64,000 bases of DNA from Anaerobiospirillum succiniciproducens DSM 6400 (GTDB taxonomy: Bacteria > Pseudomonadota > Gammaproteobacteria > Enterobacterales > Succinivibrionaceae). This document shows, piece by piece, positions 29,301-37,131 of this stretch (the first letter of the stretch is position 1; each line of letters begins with the position of its first letter). The DNA lies in contig NZ_KI519512.1 of NCBI RefSeq assembly GCF_000482845.1, positions 1 through 64,000 on the forward strand, in the 5' to 3' direction. The notes beneath the pieces were generated by a model. It did not search any database and was not told the origin of the DNA. It saw nothing but the letters and a program-made list of their open reading frames with translations. The translations under genes and the position numbers were made by a program.

Positions 29301-30703
29301 TTGCAGCTAACTCAGCTCTGGTTATCAATGACTCTGTATTCAGCGTAGGCGCTGATGGCAAGAAGACAGGCACTGCAGTTTCATTTGGTAAGACTGGTGG
29401 TTCAGGTACTGTTTCAGCTGCTAATGGCCAGATTATACTTGCTGGTGACTTCGACGGTGCAGATACTGGCATTCAGATCTTTGGCAATGCCACTGGCGCT
29501 GAGAATGTAAACGTAGTTTCTGCAAACGGCGTATTAAGCGGTAGGCTTGGTGCAAATGGTGCTATTGCTTCATTAACTCCTGACCCAAATAAGCTCAAGG
29601 GCATGTTCACCACTGTCTCTGAGCCAGTTCGCAAGCTGTTACAGGAACGTGTTGCTAACCAGAACAATGCTTTCGATAAGTCACAGCTCGGTGCTCAGTT
29701 CTTAGGCTCTGTTACTAACGATCCAAAGGATCTTTCTGGTGTTAAGGCTGACGCTGCTGCTCACGCTGCAACCTACGCTGGCGCTCAGCAGGCTGCTGTT
29801 GCCTCTGTAACCACCATGGCTGACGCTATGTTTGGTCGTGTTGGTGCAGTTGGTGTTGAGGCTGCCTCTATTGCTGCTACCGGTTCACAGGCTAACGGCG
29901 GTGTATGGTTAACCCCAATGTACAAGTCTGTTGATGCTGACGGCTTCAACGCTCAAGGTGCATCCTACGGTTCAGAAGTTGACTTAGCTGGTGTTGCTTT
30001 CGGTACCGATACTGTAAACGGCAACATGCGCTTCGGTGCTGTCTTTAACATCGGTTCTGGTGATGCAGACGGCAAAGGCAACGGTAACGGCTTAAAGGAC
30101 GAGTTTGATTACTACGGCTTTGGCATTTACTCAGCTATGGGCTTTGGCAACTTTGCTTTAGTTGGTGACGCTTCCTTAACCGTAATTTCACACGACGTTA
30201 AGGGCTTCGACCTCCATGGCAAGGCAGACACTAAGGCTGTAACCATGGGCTTAACTGGCCAGTACACCTTTGCTACCCCAGCTGTTGACGTAACCCCACA
30301 CTTAGGTGCTCGTTTCGTTCGTCTGGACACCGAGTCATACGACCTGAACTCAGCTAAAGGCACTATCGCTACTACTGACTTTGACGTTCAGAACGTATTC
30401 TCTGTACCAGTTGGCGTAACCTTATCTAAGGCTTTTGTTGCTGGCGGCTGGTCATTAGCTCCTAACGCTGATCTGACCTTAACCTTCAACTCTGGCGACA
30501 CCGAGGCTAAGTCCACTACCACCTTCACTGGTGCTCGTGCTATTGACCTCAATTCCGAGGTTATGGACGAAGTTACCTACGGTGTAACCTTAGGCTTAGG
30601 CGCTCAGTACGGTGCATTTGGTACCTCCTTTGGCATCAACTACACTGGTTCTGAGAACACCGATGCATTCGGCGTAAACGCTCAGTGCCGTTACATGTTC
30701 TAA
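26381..30703 (+). CDS. Autotransporter (type Va) with beta-helix-like passenger
   Basis: A 1,440-residue outer-membrane or secreted protein. It has an extended signal sequence whose hydrophobic, Ala-rich core (MVAAMAAAALAAGQAQA) ends near residue 46. A passenger of about 1,080 residues is Gly/Thr/Asn/Lys/Val-rich with many short beta-strand-like repeats (for example GTLNV, GTVNV, GTLDL), consistent with a beta-helix. The C-terminal beta-barrel covers roughly residues 1130-1440 and ends in Tyr-Met-Phe, the outer-membrane signature. The passenger has no Cys; the only Cys I see is seven residues from the end. ATG 26381 was chosen over a TTG at 26372. Function (adhesion, biofilm or enzymatic) cannot be told: no protease triad or known adhesin domain stands out. 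Two terminators in tandem follow. Confidence 0.9.
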   Translation: MKQTNNAIKFLMAQYRAIFKNANIAMVAAMAAAALAAGQAQAAGAEIDVAKFKAIAASEEGYILNGNDSDPYTKINISSVDQDINNKNKFTLNLTGGEHKIESNAGTAIVAVTAENASIKVNGDKATLNIGANGSGATVKLASIDVAQGTLNVGKAGASAATTLTANTINLGTAATGEQAKATPSAKLVIGLKSTVGGDKTTLFTANNGAAITLDGGANKDATIKATNIKLNGGTLSIADGQGLKLDGKVAVAAVEGTDAQIVKNAGELTLTNSATFGKGSIKQESTGSIQTGTDFDSDLSLTFNAADWNNVFAGKVKATFKQSTNHTLGLNFEGEDKVDLNKVLDATSGGIKDSRITATNGAFSVTAENATFDKGAKIDTDKGSFVFNTLTAGTSNKFEITKGTLNIKDKLEVAGEKTTLSISGAKATPATLTLDRNGAKASGNGLVVAETITLNSDNIAGSILNVENGTWDVKNLTVTKGTVNVKTGATLGIDGTLTTKATDSVVNVTGGTLDLNKSGSKVAIESATVKLSNTGVLEIGADKVLKKNDQGAYELATGYAKNSVSGDSSSTLKLVSAADQSIVVADKAALDKLVSDIGFTGLISGISLEKAPEDGATLDKISANTDAFKDVQVSVGKEEVKKAYSVDSVVLTGDAEKLTLSKDTSGNTTGSVTLNGPKNGMFVSKDGKAAGVSLSDAGASVVLAGSGKIGAIEASAAGNGKVTVGNQADGGTVSVAGIGSAKAAVGSLTVNDKVTLNSTGDISVQDFIFNGDKLTATEKTITVGGSSKKVEINGSIDAKALEVSADQTSVSIANGAIVDVDSLTLKGTTKVTIGTDGTDSTSGTLEAGKLTLAKGTLFVDPQIGKPAAIAAVKTLSKTESDGKGTDAQVLDGNIIVGKNSAVGVGFDTRAEVEDLLIQSNYMDPVTKSFKEGTEALQAALILNTPIKIDNGAQVVINAKADVNTAGTNDQLDIAANSALVINDSVFSVGADGKKTGTAVSFGKTGGSGTVSAANGQIILAGDFDGADTGIQIFGNATGAENVNVVSANGVLSGRLGANGAIASLTPDPNKLKGMFTTVSEPVRKLLQERVANQNNAFDKSQLGAQFLGSVTNDPKDLSGVKADAAAHAATYAGAQQAAVASVTTMADAMFGRVGAVGVEAASIAATGSQANGGVWLTPMYKSVDADGFNAQGASYGSEVDLAGVAFGTDTVNGNMRFGAVFNIGSGDADGKGNGNGLKDEFDYYGFGIYSAMGFGNFALVGDASLTVISHDVKGFDLHGKADTKAVTMGLTGQYTFATPAVDVTPHLGARFVRLDTESYDLNSAKGTIATTDFDVQNVFSVPVGVTLSKAFVAGGWSLAPNADLTLTFNSGDTEAKSTTTFTGARAIDLNSEVMDEVTYGVTLGLGAQYGAFGTSFGINYTGSENTDAFGVNAQCRYMF

Positions 30704-30730
30704 TTTGAACATCTGCAATAACTCTGTTTA

Positions 30731-30776
30731 AAGATCACGCCAAGGCATCTTAGGCTGAAAAATTTGGCGTGATCTT
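30731..30776 (+). terminator. First terminator after the autotransporter
   Basis: AAGATCACGCCAA and TTGGCGTGATCTT form a perfect 13-bp stem with a 20-base loop. The following T tract is short. Confidence 0.75.
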
Positions 30777-30779
30777 AAT

Positions 30780-30832
30780 AAGCGACCATGACTGATGTAT
30801 GGGATAGAACATCAATTGTGGTCGCTTTTTTA
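30780..30832 (+). terminator. Second terminator after the autotransporter
   Basis: AAGCGACCA and TGGTCGCTT form the outer stem, with an inner TGATGT/ACATCA stem, ending in a run of T. It lies three bases after the first hairpin, so readthrough is doubly blocked. Confidence 0.8.
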
Positions 30833-31440
30833 ATGCTATTTCCTTTCTCAAGGCCTACTCTTATCCCTGTTCCCTTTCTAAGGCTATTTCTAGCCATCTC
30901 TTATTCGACCTGCCTATTCTTCTGTACTTCCTTTTCTTGCTTTTGATACGTGCCGCTATTGTTGGAGAGCCTGGCATTGCGCATGATTCATGGCTGTTTA
31001 GGCTGCATACATGTTCTTTCATTAGTGCTTATCTGCAGCGATACTTTGAGTATAGACTGCTTCATATTCTGCTGCTTTTGGCTTGCAGCGGGGACTCATG
31101 GCCTTTTTGGGAACATGGCTTTTGTTCCATTGCTAGAGCTAAATAGCCTTGTTGATGTCTCGTGTGCGGGCGCTGATAATGACAATCTTTAGAAGATGAC
31201 CAATAAGTTGCATCAGCTGGAGAGACTTTGCCGCAGAGCCATGGACGTAGCCCTTGATATTGAAATCTTGCCTTCTATGATGCTGGCTATGAGATCAGAG
31301 CTTATAACTCATTACCTGAGTTTGCTTCAGTCTATGCAAGGGGTTAAATGCAAATAGCTGCAGTGGGTGCCACTAATCGTATCTAGCAGAGGTTGTGGCC
31401 TTGATAGGCATAATTGTACGGATGATGGAGAATGCTTGTT

Positions 31441-31464
31441 TAGGCCGGCAAGAAGTCGGCCTAG
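31441..31464. repeat. Inverted repeat TAGGCCG/CGGCCTA
   Basis: A stable stem (TAGGCCG ... CGGCCTA) with a short loop, 126 bases downstream of the minus-strand EAL-HDOD stop. No T tract on that strand. It might be a weak terminator. Confidence 0.4.
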
Positions 31465-31589
31465 AGAATTGTAGATGCGTTGAGCTGTGGCTTTTGCGTT
31501 GGCCTTTTTCTTGGCTTTTGCCTTGGCATTGGCGTTGGCTTTGAGGGTTGCGTGCGTGGCCGGGGCTCGAAGCTTGTTTGCTTTTATTA

Positions 31590-32918
31590 TTAGCGGAGGA
31601 TCTTCATGGTCATCATGTAGTCCATGGCTTTAATGGCGGCTTGCTCGTGTAAGTAGACAAGACGCAGGTCATTAAGCTTGTACTTCTGGGCTACACCACG
31701 AATGTTACGGAAGTTAATGTACTCAAGAGCATCACCTAAAATGATGAGGTCTTGGAGCACACGTAAGTAACGGCAACGTGGCTTGATGAGATCTTGAGTG
31801 ATTCTAAAGACCTTATCTGGACGATGAACAACCATAGCATCGAGGCCATGGAAGATCACGAACTCAAAGATCATATCGCGGCAAGGAGTAAAGTAAGGAT
31901 ACAGCTTGCACACTGACTCAATGAAGATAGCCTTAGTTAGCAGGCGCTTGAAGTAGTCAGGCAGAAGATCACCGTTTAAGTTTGTTGCACGGTTATAAAG
32001 ATCGTACTGCAGTGAGGCTACTACTAAAGAAATCAGATTACGCGCACCATGACCGCCAAAGTGCTTAACGATATCTTCCATTGACTTAAATGAGAAGAAT
32101 ACGCTCTTATCGATACTCTTAGCCAAGACGTTAATGGACTGCCACATCTTGAATGAGGAGCGCAGTAACATATTGATTTGCTCAATATTTGGCTTAGGAG
32201 CGCACATAAAGCTCATTAAAAGACACAGCTGACGCTGTTCTAAGAAGAGCTCTTTAGTAGAGGCGTTGTAAGGTGGCTTAATTAAGCAAGGTGGCAGTGG
32301 GTTATACATACCACTACCGGTGACAATAGAGGCACCTAAGGAGAATGCTACACGCATTTCCTTTTGGCTTTGAATGTTGGATACGAGCATCTTCAGACGA
32401 GGCTGAATCTGCTTAAGACTTTGCACTGCAATAATATCTTTAGCGATATTTGGTGAGTGCATGTCGAGCACAACGTAATCAAAGCGAGGGATATGTTCAA
32501 GCCACTTCTCGCGAATGAGAGTCTCTAAGTCTGTCGCAAATGACATACCGAAGTTACTCATTTCGCGCATCTGTTGAACAAGGCTAGGAGTTACTGGCTG
32601 ATTCGACGGCAGACGCACCAACATACGTGAGTAGTTGATGTCATGGCGGAAATCCATGAAGGTCGAGGTGAACTGAACATTGATAGCTACACCAGCTTTT
32701 GGACCTACGTACTTATCAAGTTGTGATTGCACGAGGTAACGGCCTAACACCTCAGCTGTGTGTTCAGGAGTGATACGTGTCTTTCGGTCGTTAGTAACAA
32801 AGGAGAGCTCGTAATAAAAAGCCTGACTTTGAGAGTTCCAATACGGAACTGTACTCATCAGCATGCTAGTTATCGGCTGCTGCTTCGCTTGGCCTTGAGC
32901 TTCGTTGGTATCAGACAC
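31590..32918 (-). CDS. Degenerate EAL-HDOD (YuxH/CdgJ-like) signalling protein
   Basis: A predicted cytoplasmic regulator of about 442 residues. The N-terminal half has the layout of EAL-HDOD proteins: an early YYELSF (cf. YELL/F), a central 'FDYVVLDMHS' strand and 'GASIVTGSGMYNP', the counterpart of the late GxxxxQGYxxxxP region. The canonical EAL catalytic and metal-binding residues are absent, so it should bind ligand or partner rather than hydrolyse cyclic-di-GMP. The second half (from about 240) has HDOD-like helices. GTG 32918 was chosen because AGGAGAG lies six bases upstream; an ATG at 32951 is possible but has no ribosome-binding site. Relatives affect motility. Assignment rests on overall pattern, so moderate confidence. 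Confidence 0.6.
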   Translation of the reverse strand: MSDTNEAQGQAKQQPITSMLMSTVPYWNSQSQAFYYELSFVTNDRKTRITPEHTAEVLGRYLVQSQLDKYVGPKAGVAINVQFTSTFMDFRHDINYSRMLVRLPSNQPVTPSLVQQMREMSNFGMSFATDLETLIREKWLEHIPRFDYVVLDMHSPNIAKDIIAVQSLKQIQPRLKMLVSNIQSQKEMRVAFSLGASIVTGSGMYNPLPPCLIKPPYNASTKELFLEQRQLCLLMSFMCAPKPNIEQINMLLRSSFKMWQSINVLAKSIDKSVFFSFKSMEDIVKHFGGHGARNLISLVVASLQYDLYNRATNLNGDLLPDYFKRLLTKAIFIESVCKLYPYFTPCRDMIFEFVIFHGLDAMVVHRPDKVFRITQDLIKPRCRYLRVLQDLIILGDALEYINFRNIRGVAQKYKLNDLRLVYLHEQAAIKAMDYMMTMKILR

Positions 32919-34536
32919 CGCTAACTCTCCTGGATTGGGACTCACATACAACTGCCAAAACGATCTTAGGAATCGTTTGGTAGCGTGTATACAAGACTCT
33001 TATGAGCCATGCACACATACCTAAGCATTTGCTTAGGGATATCTGAAGATTTAAAGAGCGCTTAAGCTAAGTGCTTTTTAAGTGCCATCTTCAGTGTTGG
33101 TATGCATCTACATCCCAACTCCGTACTACGAATAGTTAAGCCTTAAAAGGTCTATAACTATCCCCCGAATCAACACATAGCAAATTCTTTATAACGCGAC
33201 ATAGCAGAGCATAGCTGTATGTGCTTAAGTAAATCTGCAGTGATGAGTGTTTTCAGAACTTTTCTGAAAACTTTTGTAATCATTTAACAGCTTCAACATA
33301 TCAGTAGCCTTACGCTATCTTTTGTTGAGTGTTAGCGACATTGTACACCGCTAACTAACAATAATGCATAAAGACCACTAAAAGTGAGACAAACAACAGT
33401 AAAGATTAACCTAAATGCTCTGTCTAATTAGATGGACATCAACTTTAATATCTAGAAAGTTGAGGACACAAAATGCATCTACGTACAGCTTGAAGACAAG
33501 TTACACATGATTACAGCTATAGAGTATAGCAAAGAAAAATCTTAAATGTGAAAAATCCCCAAGGTAATGCATGTGTGTATCTAGGTTCTAAACAGACATT
33601 GTCATACACATCATAACAATACGCTGCGGTTATGTATGCTAATGACAAAGACTTAATCTATATCGTGCAAAAAATTACACACTTTGCTTTTGCACAGCAA
33701 GAATGCAAAATCGCACTAAGTTAATACCAAAACTGCAGCTAATCCACCGCCATAAACGGCAATTAGCAAGCACTTGCTCTCAAACTAGCTGTACATATGT
33801 TCATATCAACGCAAAGCCATCATTGCACTAGATAAAAGGGCATAATTGCCAACTTGCTTATGCAACAAGATGATATGAAACTACGTACTAATGCAAGCTG
33901 CATTAGCACTATGCTAAAGCTGTTCTAATGCTGTGCCTTTCTAGGCTGCATCTTATCTGACAGCTCTATCACTAGAGCCAGAGCATTTGCTACATGCTAT
34001 TGTCAGCTTGGTAGCGCTTTAGTGCTCGTTTAAGCTGTTTCCATGCAATTTTGAGTGTGCAATATCTAAGCCATCAGCTAAACATAATGCTTTGACACTA
34101 GAGGCAATGAATAAACTCTTAGCCTCCTAACATCGCATAGATACTTATAATTAGAGCTCTTCTCACTTGGCATACAGAGCATTTTAGTTCTCATTAGCCA
34201 TACATAAACATTCATTACTCTTGATGTTGTATTACAACTTTGTCTAGATATAGAGTCTCATAAGAGTCTTTTAGGCTGGCTGTTTCAGCAATTGCACGCC
34301 ACATATTGCAGCACATTGCAGCTCTTTGCAGCTCTATTTTGCCAAATCCCCAACTCAACCGCTGCTCAGAACTGACTATGCATAGTGCTGCCTTAAGGGG
34401 CCTCCACTAAGCGTCATGCATTTGCAGTGCTAGTCCCCAAATAGACAAAAGGCGCAGTACCTATCATCAGATACTGCGCCTTTAAGGCCTTGCTGTCTTA
34501 GAGCAAACATGGCCTAAACATTATTTTGGACTGGTA
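32919..34536. other. 1.6-kb gene-free region between ndh and EAL-HDOD genes
   Basis: AT-rich. Its right end holds the ndh terminator (34446-34484) and its left end should hold the EAL-HDOD promoter. No acceptable open frame, tRNA or clear repeat was found in between. Confidence 0.5.
34446..34484 (-). terminator. Intrinsic terminator after ndh
   Basis: Read on the minus strand, AAAGGCGCAGTA pairs with TACTGCGCCTTT around a 12-base loop and ends in TTTTGT. It lies about 50 bases past the ndh stop. Confidence 0.85.
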
Positions 34537-36195
34537 TTAAGCCTTGTCAGCGGCCTTTGGCTCTGCTGCAGGCTCGGCTGCGCCACTCTGTGCGGCAGGA
34601 TCAGCAGCCTGCTGCTGTGCGGCTGGCTCGACAGCCTTTGGCTCGGTTGCGGTACTCTTAGCCTCGTCGTTAGTTGAGGTCTTTGCGCTTTGAGCAGCTG
34701 CTTTTTCCATGCTGAGGTTATTTATGGCATCTAAACGTGCTGCAGCCTTGGCAAGAGCATTACGAGCTAACTCCTCGGCTACGGAATCGCCATCATCTTC
34801 TGCCTCGGCTGAGGTCTTGGTTCTATTAGCATAGATACGGGCTGCATCCATGGCAATTTCTTCAGAACGCTCACCCCAGTGACGCATGGAGATGTCGTAA
34901 TTACGTTGCAGAATAACCTTAGGATGCTTAACAGCAATGATGGTACGGTTGGACTTATCGTAAGTGAAGTATGACCATGCCCAATCAACTAAGGTTGCAA
35001 TCTTGTTACGTACACCGAGGATGGACATAAGGTGTACCCACATCCAAATCATCCAAGCAATAAAGCCAGTGAGCTTTAAGCCAAAGATGTCAGCAACAGC
35101 CTTATTACGGCCGATGGTTGCCATTGAGCCTAAGTCTTTGTAAACAAAAGGCTGCTTCTCTTCATTACGCAGCTCGCGAACAAAGTTGGCAGCTAAGGTA
35201 CGGCCTTGCTGAATAGCAGCCTGAGCCATCTGAGGGTGACCGTTTGGATACTCCTCAGTACGCATTAAAGCGATATCGCCTAAAGCGAAGATATTGTCGT
35301 AACCTTGTACCTTGCTAAACTCGTCAACAATTAAACGGTTGCCTGGACCATACTTATCCTCAGCAATACCCTTAATACGACGGCCAGTAACACCACATAC
35401 CCAAATAATGGACTGTGACTTAAAGGAACGACCATCACGCAGCTTAACTTCGTGATCTTGGTAATCAGTTACCTTTGCATTGAGCTGAACATCAACACCC
35501 ATACTAGTTAAGTACTTTAATGAGGTGGCAGATGCCTTCTCACTCATGGCAGGCAAAAGACGCTTACCGCCTTGAATTAAGTGAATCTTAAATAATGAGG
35601 TGTCCAGATCTGGATAGTCACGTGGCAGTACGTGCTGACGCATTTCAGCTAAAGCACCGGCAACTTCTACACCGGTTGGACCGCCGCCTACGATGATGAC
35701 GTTTAACAGCTCAGCACGCTCTTGCTCTGAGGCGCAAGTATTGGCACGCTCGAAGGTGTTTAACAGTGCGTTTCTTAAACCTAAAGACTCGGCAATGGTC
35801 TTCATTGGCATAGATTCTTCTTGAATCTTAGTGTTGCCAAAGTAGTTAGTGGTAGTACCAGTAGCAATAACTAAATAGTCGTAGTCAAGCTTGCCAATAG
35901 AGGTCTGGATATAACGCTCTTCAGGGAAAACTTCACGCAGTTCACACATGCGGTAGTAAACATTCTTGCTTCCAGCAAACATCTTACGGAAAGGGAAGGC
36001 AATAGAGCTTACCTGAAGACCAGAAGTAGCAATCTGATAAATGAGCGGAGGGAACTGATGGAAGTTATTCTGATCGATCAGAACCACCTGATAGTCTGGG
36101 TACTTGGCCAGGCTGGTACATAACTTAAGACCACCAAAACCACCGCCAACTACGACAATGCGTCGTTTCTCAGCATCAGGGATGTTAAAGCTCAT
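34537..36195 (-). CDS. ndh: NADH dehydrogenase, type II, with Ala-rich tail
   Basis: A membrane-associated single-subunit FAD enzyme that passes electrons from NADH to quinone without pumping protons. FAD-binding VVVGGGFGGLK is at about residue 14 and the NAD-binding IIVGGGPTGVEVAG at about 175. The C-terminal FAD contact IFALGDIAL and a Trp-rich amphipathic membrane-binding region (about 370-390, WMIWMWVH) follow. ATG 36195 was chosen because AGAGG lies six bases upstream; an ATG at 36213 is an alternative. At 552 residues it is about 100 longer than typical Ndh. The extra is a C-terminal tail rich in Ala, Glu, Pro and Gln with repeated AAEPxAA-type units. It is a single-gene unit with its own terminator. 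Confidence 0.93.
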   Translation of the reverse strand: MSFNIPDAEKRRIVVVGGGFGGLKLCTSLAKYPDYQVVLIDQNNFHQFPPLIYQIATSGLQVSSIAFPFRKMFAGSKNVYYRMCELREVFPEERYIQTSIGKLDYDYLVIATGTTTNYFGNTKIQEESMPMKTIAESLGLRNALLNTFERANTCASEQERAELLNVIIVGGGPTGVEVAGALAEMRQHVLPRDYPDLDTSLFKIHLIQGGKRLLPAMSEKASATSLKYLTSMGVDVQLNAKVTDYQDHEVKLRDGRSFKSQSIIWVCGVTGRRIKGIAEDKYGPGNRLIVDEFSKVQGYDNIFALGDIALMRTEEYPNGHPQMAQAAIQQGRTLAANFVRELRNEEKQPFVYKDLGSMATIGRNKAVADIFGLKLTGFIAWMIWMWVHLMSILGVRNKIATLVDWAWSYFTYDKSNRTIIAVKHPKVILQRNYDISMRHWGERSEEIAMDAARIYANRTKTSAEAEDDGDSVAEELARNALAKAAARLDAINNLSMEKAAAQSAKTSTNDEAKSTATEPKAVEPAAQQQAADPAAQSGAAEPAAEPKAADKA

Positions 36196-37131
36196 CTTTT
36201 TCCTCTTTTGCAAATGCTACTCAAGCCTACTTAACTAAAGTTAAACCATGAAACTAAACCATGTGTCTATTGATGATTTAGCTTAAAGGCCTTCGTGACC
36301 TTTAAGATCAATTGGTCTTACTTGCATGTAGTGCTTGTAATCTGACAGATCCAAATTCTAATACGCACTAGTGTACTCAACTACAGATAGGCTTAACACA
36401 GCAATAGCAAATATCTATCAAGTACTAGCGTACAAATAATCTTTTTAACCACTAAGTGGCTCAAACCCCATGTACCGATGAATGTGCAGCAACCGACAAG
36501 CTTAGAAGCAATCAAGAAAATATAACTAAGCACTTGTACACAGCAAATACAAAAAAGATGGCAGGGTATTACTTAGGCCATACAGTGTTATGGTTGCATG
36601 CAGCCTGGTATTAGGCAATGCATCATACATAAGGCAAAGGCCGCTCATTTGCCGACAAAAGCTATGCTTTAGCTCTTTAGCTCTTTAGCTTGAGGCATTT
36701 AGCAGCACTTAATTAGCAATCTTGCTTGGCTAAGGATCACGCATTATCTTTAATTAACGATGGCAATTCCTTAACCGCCTTATTGAAGCGCTGAATTATA
36801 CGCCCATCATAGTGTTTGCAAAACAATAAACTTTCATGAAAGCTACTTTAATCCTTAAGATCAATAGCTTTACATGCATGATCACAAGCAAACTAATTTT
36901 ACACTCCTTGTATGACAAGCTTAGCTAACAGCCACTATTCTGTAAAAAAAGCCTCAAAAAAATAAGGCTAAAGGTATCGCTACCATTAGCCTCATCTCAT
37001 GATCTTTACTTAGCAAAAAACTTTGCTCAAGTCTGCTTGAGCCACGATATGCACTTTTGCCCCCGTTGCTACTGCATGACTTAGAACATGCTTTTATTGC
37101 GGTGCATAAGTAAGCATAAGCTAAAGCTTAA
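36196..37131. other. Gene-free stretch between dnaX and ndh
   Basis: It contains the likely dnaX terminator (36944-36970) and the ndh promoter region. In E. coli ybaB and recR follow dnaX; neither is present here. Otherwise nothing recognised. Confidence 0.5.
36944..36970 (-). terminator. Intrinsic terminator after the dnaX (tau) frame
   Basis: On the minus strand AGCCT and AGGCT enclose a T-rich loop, followed by seven T. It lies about 160 bases beyond the end of the tau reading frame. The stem is short but the T tract is strong. Confidence 0.65.

Larger units (their letters stand above)
30704..31589. other. Gene-free stretch with tandem terminators
   Basis: It holds two terminators (30731-30831). 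At 31441-31464 there is a TAGGCCG/CGGCCTA inverted repeat, and at about 31488-31550 a low-complexity TTGGC(T/A)TT-rich run. Short open frames near 30937 overlap one another in different frames and are not accepted. Confidence 0.5.

Noticed and set aside
26623-30363. Several minus-strand open frames across the autotransporter
   Set aside because: They mirror the codon bias of the plus-strand gene, which has clear signal peptide and barrel features.
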